Virus record (IMG/VR): IMGVR_UViG_3300007510_000020
Coordinates: 1-39,730 of that record
DNA length: 39,730 nt
Strand: one strand, 5' to 3'
From: a virus
Each line of letters opens with the position of its first letter. Within the stretch, counting starts at the first letter, position 1. This document shows, one piece after another, positions 15,499 to 23,050 of the stretch. The notes under the pieces were generated by a model. The model saw nothing but the letters and a program-made list of their open reading frames with translations, was not told the origin of the DNA and did no database searches. A program made the position numbers and the translations under genes.

Positions 15499-16527
15499 AT
15501 GAAGCGTACACTTGCATATGACGACGTACTACTAGTTCCACAATTCTCAGACATACGGTCTCGCAACGAAATTGATACAACAATGTATATGGGAAAAGGC
15601 TTTACGCTCAATATTCCAATTATAGCTTCGCCAATGGATACAATATCAGGCGCCGCTATGGCAAAAGAGATGCAACGTCTGGGTGCCACCGCAGTAATCC
15701 ACAGATATAACACCATCGACGAACAGGTGGCTATGATTGCTTCGGCCACACTAGGAAAAGAACCAGATGCTGCCGTCGGTGTAGCAGTCGGTGTCTCTGG
15801 GGACTTTATTGATCGAGCTGTCGCTGCAGTATATGCTGGTGCCACTTTCTTGTGTGTCGATGTTGCTCATGGCCATCACACGTTAGTAAAGGATGCAATT
15901 GAGTACTTGAGGGTTGCCCTTGACGACAATATTCATATTATGGCCGGCAATGTCGCCACCCTGGAAGCAGTCAATGACTTGGCTGATTGGGGAGCAGATA
16001 GTGCCCGATGTAACATAGGCGGCGGAAGCATCTGTAGTACGAGAATTCAAACTGGTCATGGTGTCGCAGGTTTCCAAACAATCCTTGATTGTGCTAAGAC
16101 TGACCGCAATATTAAAATTATAGCTGATGGGGGAATACGAACCTCTGGCGATATAGTAAAAGCTTTAGCAGCAGGAGCCGATGCAGTAATGTGTGGTTCG
16201 CTTCTTTCCGGAACAACTGAAACACCAGGCGAGGCATTTGAAGACGAAGACGGAAACAAATGGAAGTCGTATCGAGGCATGGCATCAAAAGAGGCACAAG
16301 TAGAGTGGCGTGGACAGTATTCGTCTTTTGAGGGCATAGCCGCCAAGGTGCCATTTCGCGGCGCCATTGAAGATGTACTTCTTGATCTCAATAAGGGAAT
16401 TCGCTCTGGCCTATCTTATTCTGGTGCTCGCTCCATTGAAGAGTTGCAAACAAAGGCTCAATTCATTGAACAGACAGCAAGTGGAGTCTATGAGAGTGCC
16501 ACTCACATTACCAACAGGAAGTGGTGA
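15499..16527 (+). CDS. IMP dehydrogenase / GMP reductase family enzyme without CBS domains
   Basis: A 342-residue TIM-barrel enzyme: AYDDVLLVPQFSDI and IPIIASPMDTISG at the N-terminus, FLCVDVAHGHH, IMAGNVATLE, the catalytic-cysteine loop GGGSICSTRIQTGHG (Cys ~178), IIADGGIRTSGDIVKALAAGADAVM and the C-terminal RSGLSYSGARSIEEL. There are no CBS domains, as in GMP reductase, but RSGLSYSGA resembles IMPDH, and the TGHG segment matches neither exactly. It therefore either makes XMP from IMP or returns GMP to IMP; both would shift the guanine pool during infection. GTP, dGTP and folate-linked genes nearby fit a nucleotide-supply module. Confidence 0.9.
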   Translation: MKRTLAYDDVLLVPQFSDIRSRNEIDTTMYMGKGFTLNIPIIASPMDTISGAAMAKEMQRLGATAVIHRYNTIDEQVAMIASATLGKEPDAAVGVAVGVSGDFIDRAVAAVYAGATFLCVDVAHGHHTLVKDAIEYLRVALDDNIHIMAGNVATLEAVNDLADWGADSARCNIGGGSICSTRIQTGHGVAGFQTILDCAKTDRNIKIIADGGIRTSGDIVKALAAGADAVMCGSLLSGTTETPGEAFEDEDGNKWKSYRGMASKEAQVEWRGQYSSFEGIAAKVPFRGAIEDVLLDLNKGIRSGLSYSGARSIEELQTKAQFIEQTASGVYESATHITNRKW

Positions 16528-16889
16528 TGTCAGACGAGGAAAAAGACTTTGTTGAAGATTTTGAAGTAGTCATCAACTATGGCAATATGAAGAAGAGAAT
16601 TATATTTTATGACAATGATCATAGGCATGCTAAGTTACTAATACGACTTAAACACGATGGCATAAAACAATCTGACTTTTTCAGAAGTGTGTTAACTGCC
16701 TACATAACCGGTGATGAACGAATCCACTCGCTAGTGGATGAACTGATCGCAACACAAGGCAAGGTCAGAAAAAGTAAATCTAAGCGTCTTCGTGATTCGG
16801 GCAAAGAAAAGATAAAAGACTTTGGCCTTAATGATGGTGAGATAGAAAATATTTTTGACCTCATAGCCAAGGAGCAACCAGAACTATGA
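16527..16889 (+). CDS. Hypothetical, ribbon-helix-helix-like protein
   Basis: A 120-residue protein starting at ATG 16527, which overlaps the previous TGA (TGATG), behind AGGAAG. KKRIIFYDNDHRHAKLLIRL then a helix SDFFRSVLTAYITGD suggests a strand followed by two helices, as in ribbon-helix-helix DNA-binding proteins. The rest is basic (KVRKSKSKRLRDSGKEK) and ends DFGLNDGEIENIFDLI. Next to a sigma-region-4-like gene, so a regulatory role is plausible, but this is inference. Confidence 0.65.
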   Translation: MSDEEKDFVEDFEVVINYGNMKKRIIFYDNDHRHAKLLIRLKHDGIKQSDFFRSVLTAYITGDERIHSLVDELIATQGKVRKSKSKRLRDSGKEKIKDFGLNDGEIENIFDLIAKEQPEL

Positions 16890-17134
16890 AACTACCAAGG
16901 TGTTCAATAACTTGTGCAGAGGCAAGTACCCCGTGCACAAAAGATAAATGTAAACATTGGATAGATTACAAAAAAGAGCATAATTGTTCTTTGGTGTCTA
17001 TTTATCTTAACGGGCAAATGACTTTACGTGATGTCGCAGAGCGATTAGGAATTTCTTTTTCTCGTGTGAAACAAATAGAAACCAAGGCATTACGTAAACT
17101 TAGGGAGATATGCTCCACCAATAGCCTTTTTTAA
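16886..17134 (+). CDS. Cys-rich protein with sigma-70 region 4-like helix-turn-helix
   Basis: An 82-residue protein. The C-terminal half, MTLRDVAERLGISFSRVKQI then ETKALRKLR, is a close match to sigma-70 region 4.2 (T-L-x-E-V-x-x-x-x-G-V-S-R-E-R-V-R-Q-I-E-x-K-A-L-x-K-L-R), which binds the -35 element. The N-terminal half has five or six cysteines (CSITC, PC, KCKHW, NC), possibly one or two zinc sites, in place of sigma region 2/3. It lacks a region 2, so it cannot melt a promoter alone; it may be a co-activator or split sigma like T4 gp33/gp55. The late motif at 17155 lies only 21 bases after its stop. Best candidate in the window for the late-transcription factor. Confidence 0.8.
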   Translation: MKLPRCSITCAEASTPCTKDKCKHWIDYKKEHNCSLVSIYLNGQMTLRDVAERLGISFSRVKQIETKALRKLREICSTNSLF

Positions 17135-17136
17135 AG

Positions 17137-17156
17137 GTCTTTAAGTTTCTTAAGAC
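17137..17156 (+). terminator. Hairpin running into late motif
   Basis: GTCTTTAAG and CTTAAGAC pair into an 8-bp stem with one bulged T and a TTT loop. The 3' arm ends in AC, the first two bases of ACTATTTA at 17155. A weak terminator for the upstream regulator operon is possible; the stem is AT-rich. Confidence 0.35.
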
Positions 17157-17162
17157 TATTTA
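17155..17162 (+). promoter_or_regulatory. Putative late promoter motif ACTATTTA (acidic scaffold-like gene)
   Basis: ACTATTTA 48 bases before the ATG at 17203, in the gap after the sigma-region-4-like gene. The context AAGACTATTTAAGACAT matches the site at 23400 (AAGACTATTTATGACAC). Confidence 0.65.
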
Positions 17163-17202
17163 AGACATACCCATAACCACTAACTCAAGGAGAGAAAGAA
17201 TC

Positions 17203-17982
17203 ATGGCTCGAAAAAAACTATTAACAGAAGCGGAACTTAGACGCTTTATGACACTGGCTGACTTGGCCCCAACGACCAGGCTTGATGAATTGTACGGAGA
17301 ACCAGAAGAAGACCTTGAGGATTTAGGGGACGAAAGCGAAGAGCTATCCCCAGAGGAAGTTGATATCGAACCTTCCGCTCCAGAACTAGACGTTGCTCCA
17401 GAGCTAGACGCCATAGAAGATGCTCCAGCAAATGAGCAATTGCCTCCTGAAGCAGTTGAAGCACTAGAGGGTGCTGTTGAGAGCATGATGGGTGCCGTCG
17501 CTGATGTACTATCCCCACTAGGTGTCCACATTAGCACAGAGCGTGATGAAGATGGACTAGAAGATGAATTTGGAGCTACTGATGACTTAGGTGCCGAAGC
17601 TCCTTTGGAAGAACCAATGGCTGAGCCAATGGAAGAACCAATGGCTGATATGGGCGAAGAAGATCCTCTTGCTGGCCTTGAAGATGAAGAAGAGATTGAA
17701 GAAGCTCATGCCGGTGCAAAAACTGCCCCACATAGAGCAGCTGCTTCAGTCGGCAGCCCACGAGTTGATCCAGATGCAGACAAGGATTACAACCATCCAG
17801 ATATGGTAGCCTTGCGAAAGAAAAACCAACAATCTGATCGCCGTCAAGCTGTCACAAGTGAGTCAAAAATTGTAAACGAAGTGGCAAGGCGAGTAGCTAA
17901 AAAACTACAAACCAGTTCCAAAAGAGAAGCTCTTGCTGAAAAACTAGCACAGAGAGTTTTTGACCGACTTGCAAAGAAATAG
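17203..17982 (+). CDS. Highly acidic, scaffold-like protein
   Basis: A 259-residue protein behind AAGGAGAGAAAG. The first ~20 residues are basic-helical (KKLLTEAELRRFMTLADL), residues ~25-165 are extremely rich in Glu/Asp/Pro/Ala with short repeats of EPM/EEPMAD near 138-150, and the last ~70 are basic and helical (VARRVAKKLQTSS...AEKLAQRVFDRLAKK). An acidic centre with a basic helical tail is typical of phage scaffold or prohead-core proteins, and the late motif upstream agrees. No sequence family is recognised, so the scaffold role is inference from composition and regulation. Confidence 0.7.
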   Translation: MARKKLLTEAELRRFMTLADLAPTTRLDELYGEPEEDLEDLGDESEELSPEEVDIEPSAPELDVAPELDAIEDAPANEQLPPEAVEALEGAVESMMGAVADVLSPLGVHISTERDEDGLEDEFGATDDLGAEAPLEEPMAEPMEEPMADMGEEDPLAGLEDEEEIEEAHAGAKTAPHRAAASVGSPRVDPDADKDYNHPDMVALRKKNQQSDRRQAVTSESKIVNEVARRVAKKLQTSSKREALAEKLAQRVFDRLAKK

Positions 17983-17984
17983 GG

Positions 17985-18013
17985 TTGACTCTTCACCTAC
18001 GATAAGATACAAT
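17985..18013 (+). promoter_or_regulatory. Sigma-70-type promoter (ClpP2)
   Basis: TTGACT 17985-17990, 17-base spacer, TACAAT 18008-18013, starting three bases after the acidic protein's stop and 60 bases before the ClpP2 start. Confidence 0.75.
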
Positions 18014-18038
18014 AACCACTGAGTGATCGGTGGTTATT
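18011..18038 (+). repeat. Perfect inverted repeat over a -10 box (operator or hairpin)
   Basis: AATAACCAC (18011-18019) and GTGGTTATT (18030-18038) form a perfect 9-bp palindrome with a 10-base centre. The left arm overlaps the TACAAT -10 box and the right arm lies around the expected transcript start, so a DNA operator is more likely than an RNA hairpin. It could also act as a terminator for the gene ending at 17982, though no T-run follows. Confidence 0.5.
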
Positions 18039-18072
18039 TGTTTGTATACTAAAAATACTAAAGGATTTTAAA

Positions 18073-18678
18073 ATGATTAACAAGATAGTTCAGAAATTAG
18101 TAGGCTCGCCTACAGAACATCAGGCAGAAAAAGGGCAAGAGGAAATAGATATGAGACTAATAGGTCTCTTTTCTGATGTCAGTGAAGAAAAGATAGCTGA
18201 ATTATCACATGCTCTCTTGTTTTTAAACGAGATGAACAAAGTCGCTCCACCTAAGAAAAGAAAGCACGTGGATTTCTACCTCTCAACGTATGGCGGCAGT
18301 GCAGATGATATGTTTGCTTTGTTTGATATTATGAAGATGATTGAATCAACAACTGAAGTACACACAGTAGGCGTTGGCAAAGTAATGTCAGCGGGTGTTC
18401 TGCTCTTGGCCGGCGGAACAAAGGGTAAGCGCAAGGTGGCAAAGAATTGCCGCATAATGATTCACAGCGTTATTGCCGGAAACCATGGCCCGCTGCACAA
18501 TCTTGTAAATGAGATGGAAGCCATCCAACAACTACAAGATATGTATATCAACAGCTTGGTTGCGGAGACAAAGATGACTAAATCTCAACTTAAGAAAATG
18601 CTAGAACGCAAAGTCAACATCTACTTAACTGCAGAAGAGGCAATTGAACTCGGCATTGCCGACATAATTATGAGGTAA
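18073..18678 (+). CDS. clpP: ClpP serine peptidase with complete catalytic triad (ClpP2)
   Basis: A 201-residue ClpP: VDFYLSTYGGSADD, Ser106 in GKVMSAGVLLLAGG, His131 in RIMIHSV and Asp197 in TAEEAIELGIADIIM, so the Ser-His-Asp triad is complete. It should form a barrel protease needing an AAA+ unfoldase, presumably host ClpX or ClpA. The ~40-residue N-terminus differs from bacterial ClpP. It is paralogous to the defective-looking ClpP at 9930 but has its own sigma-70 promoter, while the other follows the polymerase. Start ATG 18073 behind AAAGGATTT. Confidence 0.9.
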   Translation: MINKIVQKLVGSPTEHQAEKGQEEIDMRLIGLFSDVSEEKIAELSHALLFLNEMNKVAPPKKRKHVDFYLSTYGGSADDMFALFDIMKMIESTTEVHTVGVGKVMSAGVLLLAGGTKGKRKVAKNCRIMIHSVIAGNHGPLHNLVNEMEAIQQLQDMYINSLVAETKMTKSQLKKMLERKVNIYLTAEEAIELGIADIIMR

Positions 18679-18682
18679 CAAA

Positions 18683-19861
18683 ATGGATATAAAAGAAATA
18701 CTTGCGCTAATTGAGGAGGCAATGGATGCTGCTCCTGTGATTCAGGCTAAACAAATTCTAGAAGAAGAGAAGGTAAAATCCATAGAGGACATTTTAGGTA
18801 ACCTAACAATCAATACTTCCCGATGGGGCGCAAAGGTCTCCAACGAAAGTGACAATACATTAGATCGACAAATTGTCGAACATTATGTTAAATCACTAGA
18901 ATCAGATGGCACACCAGATGGTGTTTTCCAAGCATTACAGAATAACCTAATGCAAATTCAAAACTCCAGCCCAGATCGTCAAGAAGGCACGTGCCAACTA
19001 TCTAAAACTGTCTCTACCATTCAATTGTTAAACACAATTTCAAGAGTATTCGCAGAGTTCGATGCCACCACCGCTGGGTTTATTATGGAAGGATTTCTGT
19101 CAGCTCTATTTGGAGGCTATCAAGTGAGAGCCACCGACACCGCTGGCATTCAAGACTTCATTATTCCAACTGGAAATGGTGAAGAGTTCTATTCCCTTAA
19201 ATCTATCGCGAATGGAAAAAGTGTAGAAGGCGCCGGTGCTAACCTTGTACGAGGGTTGGCTGCCTCTGTTGGCGACAGGTATGAGGATTTAGATAGTGCC
19301 CATATGATATACTATGTTCTCTCTAAAGAAGGACAAGGCTCTTCAGTATCTCAAATAGAGGTATTCAAATTCACTCTAACAGCAGATGATGCACGAAAAC
19401 TGGTACCCCATTTCGATGAGATTTGGCATATCTACACTAGAAGACACGACCAGGCAAGTAAGCCAAAAAGCATTGCAGACATAGCTGGCGACTTAGGGTT
19501 GCAAAAGAAGGTGAATGAGGGTGATAAATCAGTAGCTCATTATCTGCGAAACTCCTTTAAAATCAAATCATCGGAATATGCTACATCAGAAAATCTAATT
19601 GCGACTCTTGTAACTGACGACCAAAAGCTTCTACAAGTGGCAAATGAAAATCTAGAGGATATAAAGAGTCAACTGTTGGAAGTACAACAGCGATTTGATC
19701 AAGTACTATTAGATATGAATCATTTTTTATCAACCATGACCGCCACATCGGCAGAAAGATTCAAATCAGACACAAACATTTTCTCAGAAACGGTACAGAA
19801 AAATGTCCACGGCGACGAAAGTTGCACCCCACCAACAGATTTAGTTAAAGAAAACACTTGA
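18683..19861 (+). CDS. Unknown protein, possible PD-(D/E)XK-like nuclease fold
   Basis: A 392-residue protein four bases after ClpP2. Around residues 130-175 lies AGFIMEGFLSALFGG, then GIQDFIIP, then EEFYSLKSIA: the order helix, acidic Asp on a strand and 'x-L-K' on the next strand is that of PD-(D/E)XK endonucleases. The C-terminus has a long coiled-coil-like stretch (LLEVQQRFDQVLLDMNHFL). The protein is also compatible with a structural or restriction-like function. Its last codons contain the -35 box of the GroEL promoter. Confidence is high for a gene, low for function. Confidence 0.6.
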   Translation: MDIKEILALIEEAMDAAPVIQAKQILEEEKVKSIEDILGNLTINTSRWGAKVSNESDNTLDRQIVEHYVKSLESDGTPDGVFQALQNNLMQIQNSSPDRQEGTCQLSKTVSTIQLLNTISRVFAEFDATTAGFIMEGFLSALFGGYQVRATDTAGIQDFIIPTGNGEEFYSLKSIANGKSVEGAGANLVRGLAASVGDRYEDLDSAHMIYYVLSKEGQGSSVSQIEVFKFTLTADDARKLVPHFDEIWHIYTRRHDQASKPKSIADIAGDLGLQKKVNEGDKSVAHYLRNSFKIKSSEYATSENLIATLVTDDQKLLQVANENLEDIKSQLLEVQQRFDQVLLDMNHFLSTMTATSAERFKSDTNIFSETVQKNVHGDESCTPPTDLVKENT

Positions 19862-19886
19862 CATCTTTTCCGCAATGGGTTACAAT
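19858..19886 (+). promoter_or_regulatory. Sigma-70-type promoter (GroEL)
   Basis: TTGACA 19858-19863, 17-base spacer, TACAAT 19881-19886; a consensus -35. It overlaps the stop of the preceding gene and lies 27 bases before the GroEL ATG. It should allow GroEL expression by host RNA polymerase without phage factors. Confidence 0.8.
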
Positions 19887-19913
19887 AACAATACCTAACA
19901 AATAGAGGACTTA

Positions 19914-21491
19914 ATGAGCAGAACTTATGATAATGGCAGTACACTACAAGAAAAGATTTTACGAGGCGTAGACACACTAGCAGACAATGTAGCTTCAACG
20001 CTAGGCCCAAGAGGACGCAATGTTCTCTTACAAGAGAAAGGTAAATCACCTTTCATTACAAAAGATGGCGTAACGGTCGCAGCCTTCGTACAGCTAGATG
20101 ATCCAATAGAGAACGCTGGCGCAGAGATCATCCGCCAAGCAGCAGTCAATACCAATAACGATGCTGGCGATGGCACAACAACATCAACAGTATTAGCAAG
20201 AGCTATCCTGCGAGAATCACAGCGTTTTATAGCGTCTGGGGTGTCGCCAATAGAGCTACAGAGAGGCATTGAGACTGTCACAGGGGAGATAGCCAAAGTT
20301 CTTAAGGAAATGGCAACACCAGTGACAAGTGTAGAAGATATTGCGCACATAGCCACAATATCAGCCAACAATGATGAAACAATTGGAAAACTTATCTCTC
20401 TTGCGGTTGATCGTGTTGGCCAAGATGGCTCAATCACTATCGAAGAGTCTCGCTCACTAGAGACATCCCTAGATGTAACAGAGGGCTTCAAGTTTGAATC
20501 TGGCTATAGCGCCGGCGCATTTATAACCGACGAGCGCCGAGCAATCATGCACTACGAAGAGCCCCTGATTTTGGTGACAGATCACAAGGTATCGGCAGTA
20601 GAGCAAATATTGCCCATCTTAGAAATGGTTGCTCGTGAAGGGAGACCGCTTATCTTAGTGGCAGAAGATATCGAGGGTCAAGCCCTTGCCGCAATGATTA
20701 TGAACGCTATGCGAGGCACACTAAAGATTGCCGCAATCAAGGCACCGTTTTACGGCCAAGAACGCCGCAATATGCTAAATGATTTGGCAATCTCAACATC
20801 TGCCACGTTTGTGACTCGCGAGAGTGGTCAGAAACTGACCGAAGTAACACTTGCAGACCTCGGAACAGCCAAGTTCATCGAGAGCACAAAATATATAACC
20901 ACCATAGTCGGTGGCTCAAGCGACTACGAGGCCGTTGAGGGCAGAATAGAGACGTTAAAAAATATAATCAAGGGTACTGAGTCTATTCAAGAATGTGAAC
21001 GAATACAGGAGCGTATAGTGCGATTATCATCAGGTGTCGCTGTCATCCGAGTAGGAGGCTCCACAGAAGTAGAGATGACCGAGAAGAAGCACCGAATTGA
21101 GGATGCACTAGAGGCAGTCAGATCTGCTCAAGAGGAAGGCATTGTTTCAGGCGGCGGCTCAGCTTTGCTGCGAGCGGCCAAACAAATATCGCTAGATGTT
21201 GATAATACTGTTCAAAATGTGGCAAAACAGATTGTTGTTGCAGCTTGCCGAGAACCAATTCGTCAAATGGCAATAAACGCTGGTGACTCACCAGACTTGA
21301 TCATTGAACAAGTAGCAAATGCAGACCCCGATCAAGGCTGGGACTTCAGAAATTCGAAATTAACCAATATGATTGAAAGTGGGATCATAGACCCAGTGAA
21401 GGTAACCCGAACGGCTCTCCAAAACGCTGCTAGTTGTGCTGGCACCCTCATCACAACTAATTTTGGGATTATACAAACAGGACAAAGTTAA
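19914..21491 (+). CDS. groEL: Phage GroEL-type chaperonin
   Basis: A 525-residue group I chaperonin, close to bacterial length (about 545). Nucleotide site: TLGPRGRNV near the N-terminus, KDGVTVA, and NNDAGDGTTTSTVLA (~80-93), with the Asp equivalent to E. coli Asp87; RIEDALEAVRSA (~395) carries the Asp398 equivalent. The apical and intermediate domains are complete (GYSAGAFIT, DIEGQALAAM, APFYGQERR). The C-terminus lacks the flexible GGM repeats. With the GroES-like protein at 2844 it could form a phage-only folding chamber, with capsid or other large proteins as likely clients. It has its own sigma-70 promoter. Confidence 0.97.
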   Translation: MSRTYDNGSTLQEKILRGVDTLADNVASTLGPRGRNVLLQEKGKSPFITKDGVTVAAFVQLDDPIENAGAEIIRQAAVNTNNDAGDGTTTSTVLARAILRESQRFIASGVSPIELQRGIETVTGEIAKVLKEMATPVTSVEDIAHIATISANNDETIGKLISLAVDRVGQDGSITIEESRSLETSLDVTEGFKFESGYSAGAFITDERRAIMHYEEPLILVTDHKVSAVEQILPILEMVAREGRPLILVAEDIEGQALAAMIMNAMRGTLKIAAIKAPFYGQERRNMLNDLAISTSATFVTRESGQKLTEVTLADLGTAKFIESTKYITTIVGGSSDYEAVEGRIETLKNIIKGTESIQECERIQERIVRLSSGVAVIRVGGSTEVEMTEKKHRIEDALEAVRSAQEEGIVSGGGSALLRAAKQISLDVDNTVQNVAKQIVVAACREPIRQMAINAGDSPDLIIEQVANADPDQGWDFRNSKLTNMIESGIIDPVKVTRTALQNAASCAGTLITTNFGIIQTGQS

Positions 21492-21492
21492 A

Positions 21493-21711
21493 ATGAAATC
21501 AGGAGATTTGTGTCATATCCCACAAGGAGTGACTTTAAGAGAGGGTGTGAAGTATCCTTCGCTGATATTAACCACCGAAAAGCCAGAGATTGGTATCTTT
21601 TTGAAAGAAGATGATCGCTGGGCAGAAGTCGTTGTCAGGGGGCAGCGATGGTCGACACTAAAAAATAAAATATATCCAATGGAGGATGCAAATGCTAATC
21701 AAACTAACTGA
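21493..21711 (+). CDS. Small 'GDL' SH3-like protein
   Basis: A 72-residue protein with ATG at 21493, two bases after the GroEL stop. It begins MKSGDLCHIPQGV and is all beta in appearance (LILTTEKPEIGIFL, WAEVVVRGQRW). The K-x-GDL start and strand pattern are shared with at least six other small proteins in this window (33343, 33879, 34269, 37178, 37386, 39441), suggesting one SH3/KOW-like family. Function unknown. Confidence 0.65.
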   Translation: MKSGDLCHIPQGVTLREGVKYPSLILTTEKPEIGIFLKEDDRWAEVVVRGQRWSTLKNKIYPMEDANANQTN

Positions 21712-21985
21712 AGTCCACTCAAACTTGGCCATAACAACTGGCAGAGAATACTCGCTACGAGAAATTCACATCAACCCAGAGCATGTTATTATGATTCGAG
21801 AGGAAGCGCATACTCGCCGATTGAATGAGGAACGTTTGATTCATGGCGACTTAGAGATCGGCCACATGTTCTCCAAGATAACAATTAACAGGGGCGCAAC
21901 CCCAGCAGACATTATTGTTATCGGCAGTCCACAGATAATCGAAAACAAAATGAACCAAGTGTCCAGAACACTACTGAAGGGATAA
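21692..21985 (+). CDS. Hypothetical beta-rich protein, weakly FlbD-like
   Basis: A 97-residue protein; ATG 21692 is chosen because GGAGG at 21681-21685 is correctly spaced for it, whereas the ATG at 21686 abuts it. MLIKLTEVHSN and IHINPEHVIMIREEA have the pattern of small beta proteins such as FlbD (I-K-x-T ... x-N-P-x-x-I-x-x-I-E-E), but the match is short. It overlaps the 21493 gene and the next gene. Confidence 0.65.
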   Translation: MLIKLTEVHSNLAITTGREYSLREIHINPEHVIMIREEAHTRRLNEERLIHGDLEIGHMFSKITINRGATPADIIVIGSPQIIENKMNQVSRTLLKG

Positions 21986-22314
21986 TGAAACAGAGGGTAA
22001 AAATTCAATATACTATTGATTTAGACGAGTTGCCACTTGAAGTCAACAATCTATTAAATAAATCGAATCATCGTCTTATAGATCAAGTAGAAAGTCTTGA
22101 GGCCGCTCACCGCAATGGTCTGGATTTTATAATGACAATGAAGACTGTTGAAGATATATCAGCAATCCGTGAACACCTAGCAGACATTGATTTTATCCTG
22201 TCGGATGTGTCGACACTAATCACCAACTATGTATCCTACAAGGTTCAGCAAGATAGCCAGCCTCCCCAGCAGCAATACCCCCAGAGCCAAAATAACGATG
22301 AAGAGTCCTCTTAG
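21985..22314 (+). CDS. Hypothetical helical protein with Gln/Pro/Ser tail
   Basis: A 109-residue protein; the start overlaps the previous stop by one base. The N-terminus is a strand (RVKIQYTIDLDELP), followed by helices (LEVNNLLNKSNHRLIDQVES, ISAIREHLADIDFILSDVS) and a disordered Q/P/S tail. No family recognised. The next gene starts inside its tail. Confidence 0.6.
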   Translation: MKQRVKIQYTIDLDELPLEVNNLLNKSNHRLIDQVESLEAAHRNGLDFIMTMKTVEDISAIREHLADIDFILSDVSTLITNYVSYKVQQDSQPPQQQYPQSQNNDEESS

Positions 22315-23050
22315 AAATACGTCACGATCACAAGCTCATTACTATATTGATCTAAATATTTCTTCTGTTGCCACTGTGCACTCATTTATGCTTTATACTG
22401 GGGACTTGGAACTAGGCATAGCGACTAGTGACAGAAAAGTAGTAGCCCATACAGATAAACAGGCGATATATGAATTTTGGACATTAATACAAGAATCTCC
22501 AGATAGAATAATAGGTCTGGCAGAAAACATATATCATAGCATGGAGGATGATTATTATTCTTTTATGCAGGAAAGTTGGCACACCCACGCAGATCCGCTA
22601 TATAGGGCAGCATTGTTTTATGTCCTAAATCGGTGTTCATCGGAGGGTTTGGCATCTTGTGGTACACTAGAGCGTAGTGGATTTAACCCAATTGCAACTA
22701 TGAGAGCTAGAAATTTCAAAAACGATAATATATCTTTCGTTAGAGACAGAGAGAGAACGCTAAGTGAAGTAGTAAAAAGTATAAGGCCAACAGATACACT
22801 ATTATTCCCAGTGGGCGATTTCAAGTATGATTTTTTAACATCTGCTTCAGAATCTTTTGATGTATCAATATTGAATCATTCAGAGCTACTCGACATATTG
22901 TCTCAGTTGGGAAATAAATGGATAGTCGTCTACAACTACCACCCTGAAGTGTTGAAGCTATATAAAGACTTTAATGTTACTATGTTGGACAAATATGGAC
23001 GAGTAACAGATAAAACAAATTGTAAGGAGATAATAATTGGAAACTACTGA
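22298..23050 (+). CDS. D12 (Dam-like) methyltransferase homologue lacking the DPPY motif
   Basis: A 250-residue protein from ATG 22298. It aligns by eye with E. coli Dam: KVVAHTDKQAIYEFWTLI against YILADINSDLISLYNIV, and YYSFMQE...LYRAALFYVLNR against YYQFREE...FRRAVLFLYLNR, followed by ERSGFNP where Dam has GEFNVPFG. The catalytic DPPY is replaced by FPVGDF, so it is probably not an active adenine methyltransferase, though SAM or DNA binding could persist. The C-terminus CKEIIIGNY resembles the end of D12 proteins. Possible roles are restriction evasion or a structural use of the fold (inference). Confidence 0.65.
   Translation: MKSPLRNTSRSQAHYYIDLNISSVATVHSFMLYTGDLELGIATSDRKVVAHTDKQAIYEFWTLIQESPDRIIGLAENIYHSMEDDYYSFMQESWHTHADPLYRAALFYVLNRCSSEGLASCGTLERSGFNPIATMRARNFKNDNISFVRDRERTLSEVVKSIRPTDTLLFPVGDFKYDFLTSASESFDVSILNHSELLDILSQLGNKWIVVYNYHPEVLKLYKDFNVTMLDKYGRVTDKTNCKEIIIGNY

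Noticed and set aside
15105-15845. 246-residue minus-strand frame
   Set aside because: Opposes two well-supported genes and has low-complexity Ser/Ala/Gly composition typical of antisense frames.
17590-17660. EPM/EEPMAD short repeats as a DNA repeat element
   Set aside because: They are in-frame coding repeats of the acidic protein, not a mobile or CRISPR element.
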